DNA of 64,000 nt, taken from positions 12,700,633 through 12,764,632 of the forward strand of contig OZ037769.1 in assembly GCA_964035545.1 (NCBI GenBank), written 5' to 3'. A program made the translations under genes and the position numbers. The notes below the pieces were generated by a model. It had not been told where the DNA came from. It saw only the letters and a program-made list of their open reading frames with translations, and made no database searches. The stretch comes from Bugula neritina (Eukaryota; Bryozoa; Gymnolaemata; Cheilostomatida; Bugulidae). This document shows positions 55,153 to 64,000 of the stretch, piece by piece. How positions within the stretch are numbered: the first letter of the stretch is position 1; the number at the start of each line of letters is the position of its first letter.

Positions 55153-56981
55153 GAATAGAGTTACTTTCACTTCTTGTTTACACATGATTGACAATGAAAC
55201 TTTTCTTGTAGCCAAAGTCCCTTATAGATATTTGACTATCAAAGGTCAGCTAAACTAGATTTCACTTATAAAAGCCTGTAAAGCTCTATAATCATAATGT
55301 GGTATTTTTCAATTTCCAAATTATCAGCATTTTGCATATAAAATACAAATTATGCAAATATTCTTTTTTATGAGGGCAAAAAGATGAAAGTTTGAGATAT
55401 GTGATAGATATTGTTGAAAAGATTTTTACTGCCAATTAATATATTCATGCAGCAGCAAACCTATGAAACTATATTACTTGCATACAAATGATCATATTTC
55501 ATCTCTTTATTAAATTGCTGCAAATTAGTTAGATGCAAATATTCTATTTTCACATAATTTTCCTAATTAGAAACACTCTTTGACATCCACATTGGAAGAC
55601 CTAGCTTTATTACATGTTTAATCTAACAATCACTATAAAACAAAAAAAAATGTTGTAAATACATATATGTTACTTTAGTACATAGTTCCAATTTTAGTGC
55701 AAATGGTGGCATATTTAACCTATCAGAATTGCATAGAAACAATGGCAATGGTGACTATATAAATCTTTAAATGCGTTTTCCTTACTATGCAAACCTAAAA
55801 ACACAACTGCATGAGAAAAGTTAGGGTACAGTTACGCTCAACTAATCAAGATAATAAAGCTTAAAGCTGCTTGTAGAATATAATAGCTAGAGTACAATTT
55901 ATGCGTGCATTGATATATAAATATTCTTATTTACATATTGCAATAAATTCATCTAAAAAGATACATGGATGATATAAGCAAGCAAAAAATTAGAGGAATT
56001 ATTCAGCTATGAGCTCTAAACCATTCAAATTGGTTAAAAATGTATTTATTAAGATTCTGATCAAGTACAATATGCTCAATGTACTGTCACCAGCTAATGT
56101 ATATCCATTTACTCTGTTTCTATAGAACTGTTATTTGTTAATTTATTTCAGGATTGTTTTTGTATTTCATGTCTATTTTCACACTTTTTGTCAATCAGAG
56201 ATATTAGCTGTTAAGTTAGGTAAAAATAGAAGTTACTTTTATTCAAGGAGAGCAGTTGAAATATGAGTTTTACAAACAGAGCCAGTAGGTAATGGTAATA
56301 TATTGAGATGAACATCTTGTAAAGTAACAGCTGGTATGAATATTGAAAGTTGACCATGCAAGTAAAATATGAGATTTCTTGGCTTTTATTGTATATAAGT
56401 TATATATAATTTATTCTACATAACAATAAAATATCAGTAGAAATAATTTTCTGTTTATGCGCAGCAATAAGCTAATGTAGCTTGTCAACAGCTTTGCTTT
56501 AGTTTCATCTAAATGAGGGCATATTCAAACTCAATTACTGGGTTTATAATAAGTTATAATAAAACCAAAATGTATGCGTGGCAGCTTTTGTTTTGAGACG
56601 CTAAACTCAAAGCATTCTGCAGTTTTACATCTTCTAAAACTTAATTTTGACCTACTGCATTATATACAGCAGAATTTATCATTTTCTTGGAATATATAGG
56701 CTACATGCCCAAATTATTTTTTTATAGATATCAAAGACCAATTCCGTTTAAAAAAAACTCCTATATTTTACTTACAATTGATATAAAGATTTGTTTTATT
56801 TTATCATCCTTTAGCTATACTGCAGTATTTAAATTACCATGGTAATTTGAATAGTGGAAATTATCGTTTACTTTTCCTTGTTTTTATTATACATATATAC
56901 ATGCAATATAATACTGATTCAGTAAATTACAACTCAGTGTATTTGATCACAATAATTAACACTTATATTAAGATAACATCA

Positions 56982-57180
56982 GAGGGAGCAGCCTTAGTCT
57001 AGGGGTTAGAGCGTTTGCCTAATAAGCACAAATTCGTGGGTTCAAGCCCGAACAAAGGCCATTGGTGATGTTAGGAAGAGCATCCAGTCATAATTGCTCT
57101 TGCATGTGCCATTTCTGAATAAGTTCTTTGCCTGCAGGGACTTTCTTACTAGGATGGTGATTATAAGCTTACGTGAATCT
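56982..57180 (+). repeat. tRNA-derived SINE, family A (copy 4)
   Basis: It reads CAGCCTTAGTCTAGGGGTTA (A-box region), GTGGGTTCAAGCCC (B box), then GGAAGAGCATCCAGTCATAA. It occupies the same position in the right arm as copy 2 in the left arm. Confidence 0.8.
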
Positions 57181-57670
57181 TTATTAAAATTGTATGCTTA
57201 GCCCCATCTTAAAAAACTTATAACTGCTTCTATATAGAGTATAATAAAATACATTAAAAATGAATAATCTAACATAAAGCTTTGTAAATGTGTCTTTTCA
57301 AATTTATAAATTTATGAAAAAATGCTATATTATATACGGGTATAATATTGTATGAAATACAAAGTTTTGTATTTAACAAACCATAAACTGCATATGTGTT
57401 AAAACAGCTTGAAATAAGCGGTTTTTTTATGAAAATAAGGGTGTATTCAGCTTGTTCAAACTTATTTACGTTTGTGAGAAGTTATTATAGCACTGCTGTG
57501 AGCATAACAATTTAACAAAACAAAACAAACGCTTGCATGGTGCTTCGGTTTTGAGATGCAAAGCGCTATGCATAATAATTTTACATTCAGAAACTTACTA
57601 TTTAAAGAAACTGAATCATTGTACCAACACCACACTCCCAATTTGTGGTGCTTGCTTTCTGAAGCTCAAA

Positions 57671-60076
57671 ATGGCAACCAAGAAGTTTTTAGTAAGTACA
57701 TTACTTTGTGTTGCAGTATATAAGTATATAAGTATATAAGTTTATATTTCTGCGGTTAGGCGTTTATATTTTTATTAAGCAGCTGTTGAAGTGGTTAAAG
57801 TCTTTGTTGACTGTATCTTTTTATTGAAACAGCAAATATTTTCATAACAGCGTTCTTAAAGTTCCTAACCTAATGAGCAAGCTATTATTTCATTTGGGTA
57901 AACCATTTTAACGATTTTCAATAGCCTATAAAACAGTTAGCTATATATTAGGTCATGATGCATTTTACGATATCTCTAGTTGTTAGCTTCTTTTATAGTC
58001 TATAGCTGCTAATTTATATGGTTTTTTCCCTAAAATAATGAAATATTAACAAATACAACTACATTATAAAAGTTTTTCTACTTTTGCTTCATTTTTATAA
58101 GTTTTCTTTCAACTTTTTCATAAATTGAGATATGAAGACTGTTATGACTTTTCTACTACGGTCTGTATGTATTTATTTAGGTTATATGGCAATGACAGTT
58201 CACTTAAATGTTGCAGATCGTCCTACCCGTCTCTTTTTGCTATACACATAGTTAGAATCAATACATAATGTCTTAGAGCTTTAAGGTTATAATTTGCTGA
58301 TGTATACTAAGGTAGTGACCCTATTCCTCAAAAGCAATTGTAACTTTTATCTACGTATATACATCTATCTGGGTTCTGCCAAATTAGTCAAAATATTAGC
58401 ATACTAAGTGTAGGTTCTTTTTCTGTTTTAGGTAATATGTTTGGTCATAGTTTTGGAAGTTTATTCAAGCCAGGCAGGCAAAGAAAAACCAAATTCTATG
58501 CCAGTTCACTCCAACATAAAGCAGAAGGGAGTTCCTCATCCTGAACCCCACAGTAATCCACATAACCCTCCCCATGTTCCAGTAGTAAATCATAAAGAGG
58601 CCAAACCAATCATAAAGCCAGTGCAAATCCTGCTCCTTCAAAACCGAAAGCATCTAAACCAAATTCTGCTCCAGAAAGAATAGCGATACCTTCAGAAACA
58701 CATGCTGATCGAATTCGTCAACTCTTTGCCCAGCTGGACACACCTTCGATTAAAGACCAACTCAAAACAGCTTTTAAACACTTCAAAACATTTAAAAACC
58801 AGGTCGCTACTGGACAAATTAATCAATGGGTATTGGCGACTCCATTAGATGTTGAAAAAAATTCGAATGGAAGACTTGAATTGAAATATAATGTTGACCC
58901 GGCAACCAATCTTTATAAAAATTACATAAAATCACAGTCCACAACTTGCTCAGCAACTTGTTTAGATAAATTGTCCGACCTGTTGACAAAAACGAAAGCT
59001 GATGCTCTGCTGAAAGATAATCTAGACATACACACAGAGATACAGATGCTGTACAGAGATGATGAAACCATTATAGACTCTAAGACCAACAAAAAAGTTT
59101 CAAATAATCTAATGAAAAACCCGGCTAACAAAGGAAAAGTTATTCTGATTTATTCTACTTACATTCCGTGTTCCCAGAACCAAAAGCCTATATATGGAGA
59201 CTCAATATATGTAGAATGTGCTGGTGAAATGGCTAACTTTATGGTCAGAAACAATGAAAATAACAACAGATTCATTGTAATGTATGAAGAGGAGCACAAA
59301 GCTAAGAAGACTGTAGTTCCTGTATCTCAATTGTATTTAGAGCTGGGAGGAATTCCTTGCTACAGATATGATAAAACATCCGATGCGCTGAATTTGGAAA
59401 CTCCTCTTCTAGGCTTTCCAAGAAATCAGTTTTTTCAAAAGCCAATTGCTATGCAATTTTCAAGGCCTCCTGTTAGTAAGAACCAAAATGATAAATATTC
59501 GGCTACTCAACTTCTTGTTGACTGCATAGCCCGAAACAATTTTTTGATGCCAAATACTATTAATCGAAAAGAAACAGAAATAGAATTTCAGATTGTCAAG
59601 TATTTTATGTACTTGAGCTATAACGATGAAATGGGCAAGGGTAATCTGCAAGCAATGTACAAAAGTATTAAACAGAAAATACAGAATAATGAAAAGCAAG
59701 AAGTTATCCTAAAAGCATGCTTTGAATTCTCAAAAGCTATCGCAGCAGATGATATTAAAAAGAAAAACTGCCAACTCGCACCTTTTCGATATTATATTTA
59801 TTCAATGGTAACAAAGATGTTAATAATGAAATGCCAAGGTTCAGTACTCCCACAGAACAGACCTACTGCAAAGATTGTCTAAAAGCAACAAATTCTTTTT
59901 TTAAAAAAGAAAACCAAGAGTTTAACAACAAGGCATGTAAAGCAGTATTCGTAGTTCAACAAAAGCCACCAAGAGGACAAGATAGACAGAGAGGAGGAAA
60001 AAGAAAACCGTTCAACCAAGGAGGGCGGCATCAAAGTTATAATAATAATTACCGTAATGGTCGCCGCAGATACTGA
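57671..60076 (+). pseudogene. Secreted deaminase-like protein, copy B (two frameshifts)
   Basis: Exon 1 (57671-57691, MATKKFL) and exon 2 (58432-60076) mirror copy A. The intron position is identical, and the join again gives a signal peptide. Against copy A there is a one-base loss near 58625, after KPIIKPV, and another near 59800, after RYYI. Conceptually the frames continue: the middle frame is open to 59882 and carries HTE, STYIPCSQNQ and YVECAGEMANF intact, and the last frame ends in a basic tail rich in RGG, QGG, YNNN and RRR, closing at the TGA 60074-60076. As written, translation would stop at 58683, after about 90 residues, so it is a pseudogene unless the two losses are assembly errors in A/T-rich runs. 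Over the 114 residues from HTE to CYRYD, 104 are identical to copy A, while the C-terminal third is much more diverged and the tails are unalike. Confidence 0.75.
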
Positions 60077-60108
60077 AGTACCACATTATTTTTTAACTCT
60101 GCAATTAT

Positions 60109-60114
60109 AATAAA
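60109..60114 (+). terminator. AATAAA polyadenylation signal of copy B
   Basis: A canonical AATAAA 33 bases after the final TGA of copy B, so its 3' end structure is still intact. Confidence 0.55.
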
Positions 60115-60119
60115 TTTGT

Positions 60120-61600
60120 TAAATTGATAACAAAATCTAAAATATCTTGTAAGCTAAACACACACTTGGTAATAATTATTTATAATGATTCATTATTTGC
60201 ATGTGTTTCTTTGACTATAAAATTTGATAAATTGATTTAAATCTCATTATTCATGTAATAAACTTATAAAAATGCTTCAATAACTCATTTATTTGAAAAT
60301 TCATTCAAATGCATGATGAGGTACCAAATATTACAAAGTAGAAGAAATAGATATCATGCATACCAAATTATTGCTAAACTATATATAGGTAATAGAAAGA
60401 TTGGCGCTTCTTCTATATGAAAAGCTATAACAGCAACTAAAAATAATTACTTTACTAATCACAGATATTTTACAGGTAAAATATATTACATCAAACAGCC
60501 TGCTTATGAAAATTTTAATAAAATGACCAAAAAAAAAGCTTTTTTTATTAATAAGTTCTAATTATAAGAACCGGTAAATAGTTTAAATATGTATATAACA
60601 GGACTGTTTCTAGGACAAACCTCTTAACGAGGAGGGAGGGAGGGGGTGGCACAACAGTCATAGGGGTACAAAAAGCCGGGCAAATTGTGAGAAAATATAT
60701 TGACTTACAGTTGTGATTTCCTAATAAAAAGGTAATGACATAATTATTCAGCCATTGTAGTTTCAACGCTTGTGAAGCATACATGTTGAGGAGGAGGGTC
60801 AAAAACTGTTTTTATCTACTTTTTGCAAAAGTTTTAAGATGTCGTTAAAGCTTTATAACTTTTTACACTCAAAGGTAACAAGCCTAGATTTTATTGATAT
60901 TGTTGCCATTACTTGTCTTTACATCGCTTAACTAGTACAATTGCAAACTCTAATTAATAAATTTTCCTTGAGCCACATTTATTTTCAACTTGGCTACAGG
61001 AGGCACAATGGGCCACCTGATCATTGCACCCTGATTACTGTTATTAGTCTGTTTGCCCAAAACATTAGTTGAAATGTTAGTAAAATTTATAGATAAAGCC
61101 ATGTGTGACCTTTTTGTAAAATATCAAAGACATCATGGTAAGACTACCAAACTACAAAGTTAAGCAGATCCAATATATACATCTGGTGAGGTTATAGCTT
61201 TTCCATTTCATACATCACACAAAACACTCTGCTGTTGTTACTAGTGAATAGTCATGATATTCATTATACATTATATCATTGAGGGAATATATATATGTAT
61301 TCGACTAAAATACATTGTGATTTGCTCATTTCCTCCCCCCTTCCCTTTCCGTACTCTAGTCGCTAACCTCAGCCATGCACCTTAGCTACAGTTAATAGGA
61401 AAAAATCCGTACTCAAAATTTTGTAGTACATGTTACTAAAGTTTTTTTTCTGATGAGAGTTCCTGTAAAGTGGAAATAGAAAAAACTATTATTAGTTCCA
61501 AACAGTAATGATAATGACACCATAGAAATAAGTGATGTGCAGTTGATTTTGCCTCCCCCTGCTATGTCTGTGGAAGCACAAACTGTACAGCTAAAACATG
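60120..61600. other. Intergenic stretch between copy B and the gypsy element
   Basis: No coding exon is visible. It contains a G-rich run (GAGGAGGGAGGGAGGGGG near 60630) and a C-rich run (CCTCCCCCCTTCCC near 61333). Confidence 0.4.
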
Positions 61601-61619
61601 ATGTTTGCTGTAGATCTGA

Positions 61620-64000
61620 CAGATGCTGACAGTTTGCTGGCTATTCCAGATGCTTCCAGCCTCTACAGATGCTTCCAGCCCCACTGTAGGGGCTGGAAGC
61701 ATCTGGAATAGCCAGGACATCAGCCCATCGAGTAAAGTGGTCTGTGAGCACCAATATCTAGTTGTTCCTTTTATGAGATGAAGGCATGGGGCCTACTCGG
61801 TCAACAGCTACCACCTGCCATGGCCTTCTGGCGTATAGCCGTTTCTGCCACACACTTTCCAACGGGAGGGGAGGTCATGCTTGCTGGCCAGGCAGAGTTT
61901 GCATTGTCTCTTCATGAGCTGCAAAACACACCTCATCCCTGGCTAGTACCACCAGAGTTATCACTTTTTGATCACTCGTGGGACTTTCATGTGAGCCTGC
62001 CTATGAGTGTCCCATATCAATTCGCGGTGGATGGGAAATGGGTAGACCAACCGCTCATGCTCGGGGTGGCCGGCCGTAGTAGCCAATGTGATAGTGAGCA
62101 GACCATTCTCATTGAACCACAGCATGTCTCATCAGCGACAGAATAGCTGAATCTCAGTATACCTCTGCCGCTGCTCTTCCTCGCTGGGTAGTCTTCCCTC
62201 CTTCTTGGCATTTATAAATGTTGGCCATTACCCTAGCTAGTGTTTTTTAGAGTTTGCGCAACTCATTGACATTTTTAGTCAGTACTGGGTTGGCACAGAA
62301 AGAGTTTGCAGTGTCCATACAAAAGCCAGTCGTAGATGTAACTGCCCACTGATTCAAGCTGTGCCTCGATGTTGGAGCGTGGGAGCCCCTTCTCTCCACT
62401 CCATGTTTGGCTGGCACTGTTTGCACTCTCCTTTAGGATGTCGGCTCAGCTCGTTTGTATTACCATGTTTCTTCCAGGGTCAGTGTTCAATCCGGCAGGA
62501 AAACTCCGCCAGGATTTCCAGCCACCACCCTACCTGAATGGAGGGTTCAGCTCTCTTGCACAGCCATTTCAACAAGGCATGATCTGTTTGAAAATGAAAA
62601 ATTCTCCTATACTGATATGACAAGAAGTGCTTGACTGCCTGGGGCTCCTAGCTTCCTGGTGGTACAATAATTCTTCTTGGCAGTGGAGAGAGCTTTGCTG
62701 TAGTGAGCGATAACTACCTATCGGCCATCCTGAACCTGTGACAGCGCTGCACCCACATTGTGCAGTATACAGAATGTATTTTTTAGTAGGATCACAGTAC
62801 ACCAAGATAGGTTCTTCTACCAGGCAACCCTTGAGGGGATCGGATGCCTGCTGTTCAGCATGGGTCCAACGCCAGTGGGCCCTCTTTACAGTTAGTCGGC
62901 TTAGCGGCTGTGTTTTCTGTGCAAAGTCTGGTATGTAATGCCGATAGTATTCTACCAGTCCCAGGAGAGCCAGTAATTTAGATAGATCCCAAGAAGTGAC
63001 CCCGTCTTTAACTGCTTGTACTTTTTTGGGGACGGTAGCTACCCTGTCACGGTCAACAACATGGCCCAGGTATTTTAGCTCCGGCTGTGACAAAGCGCAC
63101 TTGAAGGGTTTCAGTTTCAAACCGGCACCTCAAAGCCAATCGAAAATCACCTGCAGACCAGTGACATGCGTCATGAAGTCTGGGAAGAGTAAAATTATGT
63201 CATTGATGTAGATGAACAAGTTTTTCCAGTGTTGCCCACTAAGAACCTGCTTCATTAGTCTCTTAAAAGTGGCCAAGGCTGAAATCAATCTAAATGGTAA
63301 AACTTTCCAATTTCAGAGCCCATCACGCGAGATAAACATGGCTTTGCCCTGCGCATTAGGACTGAGAGGCACCTGACAGTACCCACTCACCAGGTCTGAA
63401 GTGCTAAAGTACTTGCTTCTGATCAGGTCACCCACTGATTCATCAAAATGGGGAAAAGAGTAAGTCTCCTGAATGGTCACACTGTTTAGTTTCCACTAAA
63501 CCACGCAAAATCTCCAGCTGCTATCTTTCTTCTGTACCAGCAAAACAGCTGAGCTCTATGCACTATGTGCTGCCTCTATTATGTAGCGGTCCAGAAGATC
63601 ACAGGCTTCCCGGCTTGCTTCCTTGCCTTTTTTTAGATCCAACTAGTGAGTGGGTTGCCGGATCAGGACCGTCCTAACAGCCAGGGCAATCTCATGACAG
63701 AAAGCCTTAGTCAGGCCCACATCCTGGTTTCATGTTGCTTGTACCGGCATCACAGGCACCCTTTTACAAGTCTGCGACGTGGTCTGAGACAGGTATCTTA
63801 CTTTTCAAGTTCGGTTCAAGCTGGGGGCCTCCGCCATCATACCCAGCAACAGCCCCACATGTCCTTTTTGCACAGAGTGGAACTTCTCCACCAAGGAACT
63901 AGCCGGCAGCTATACCGGCTTTTTGAAAGGGTTTACGCAATGCACAAGGATCTCTCCCTTTGCAGGTCCAGCTGATTAAGGCTATTTTCAAGTTAGATCT
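61620..64000 (-). mobile_element. Decayed Ty3/gypsy LTR retrotransposon pol region (partial)
   Basis: On the minus strand, from right to left, fragments of a pol polyprotein appear in the usual order. The reverse transcriptase has VQKKDSSWRFCV, STSDLVSGY with the first catalytic Asp, and YINDIIL where the family has Y-x-D-D, so one catalytic Asp is lost. The connection and RNase H region follows (LKYLGHVVD, GLVEYYRHYIPDF, WRWTHAEQQ, and YILYTAQ with the catalytic Asp lost). Then comes the integrase with its zinc-binding remnant (KRQCKLCLA) and core (WQVVAVDRVG, ILVLTDHFTRWADVLAIPD). Stops and frame changes interrupt all parts, so it is inactive. It is much richer in G+C than the host DNA. The integrase breaks off at about 61640 inside an inverted repeat; the 5' part of the element lies beyond the right edge. 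No LTR is seen. Confidence 0.9.
61637..61715. repeat. Inverted repeat at the broken end of the gypsy integrase
   Basis: A 25-base arm (61637-61661, CTGGCTATTCCAGATGCTTC then CAGCC) is repeated exactly in inverted orientation at 61691-61715. A second short copy of AGATGCTTCCAGCC lies between them. The arm is integrase sequence, so the break produced a local inverted duplication. Confidence 0.9.

Larger units (their letters stand above)
55410..60080 (+). repeat. Right arm of the large inverted duplication
   Basis: Inverse-complement counterpart of 38.70-43.65 kb, containing gene copy B and about 2.3 kb upstream. At the inner end, TTTTTACTGCC...GCAGCAAACCTATGAAACTA pairs with the inverse complement of 43565-43640. 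At the outer end, similarity is lost near the stop codons of the two genes. Confidence 0.8.

Noticed and set aside
44087-60076. An operon or defence island linking the deaminase-like genes and the transporter
   Set aside because: Genes are on different strands with their own introns. The arrangement is explained by an inverted duplication around a housekeeping-type carrier, with no sign of functional coupling.

Overview
The window is nuclear DNA of an invertebrate animal. The genes are split by GT-AG introns with conserved phases, the background is AT-rich with microsatellites, tRNA-derived SINEs, MITE-like elements, a LINE and a Ty3/gypsy copy, and the gene families are animal-specific (CUB/sushi receptor, SLC22 carrier, matrix-metalloproteinase-like enzyme, GAS2-like protein). 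A marine lophotrochozoan would fit, but the sequence does not settle the phylum. I built the gene models by hand by chaining exons whose splice sites and reading frames agree.

Layout. 1083-1420 (-): first coding exon of a GAS2-like calponin-homology gene running off the left edge. 7454-23750 (-): a 15-exon gene for an 800-residue type I membrane protein with signal peptide, CUB domain, six sushi domains, one transmembrane helix and a cytoplasmic tail with tyrosine docking motifs. 23.8-30.7 kb: gene-poor and repeat-rich, with a MITE-like element, a SINE, a 28S rRNA fragment, a degenerate LINE end and an unclassified GC-rich island. 30.74-34.18 kb (+): a TATA-containing five-coding-exon gene for a 219-residue secreted MMP-like metalloproteinase with no recognisable prodomain and no hemopexin domain. 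34.6-36.8 kb (-): a 5'-truncated LINE with one in-frame stop, between long TA repeats. 38683-41162 (-) and 57671-60076 (+): two divergently oriented copies of an unusual secreted gene with HxE and PC...C motifs of the zinc-dependent deaminase fold. 44087-54622 (-): a 10-exon SLC22-type transporter (536 residues) between them. 61.6-64 kb (-): a decayed Ty3/gypsy polyprotein that continues off the right edge.

The most unusual feature is the deaminase-like pair. Genes and about 2.5 kb of upstream DNA form a large inverted duplication (about 38.7-43.6 kb and 55.4-60.1 kb) with the transporter in the loop. Copy A is an intact 599-residue precursor: signal peptide encoded across an intron, Pro/His-rich linker, deaminase-like core, and a basic Arg/Gly/Lys-rich tail. 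Copy B has the same structure and a nearly identical core but carries two single-base frameshifts. One SINE is shared by both arms and another is in one arm only, which orders the events. The family resembles, by motif and secretion, the secreted AID/APOBEC-like deaminases (SNADs) known from metazoan genome surveys; its function here is inference.

The genes do not form an operon or obvious pathway. Secreted deaminase, CUB/sushi receptor and secreted metalloproteinase could all serve surface or humoral defence, but that is a suggestion from family membership only.
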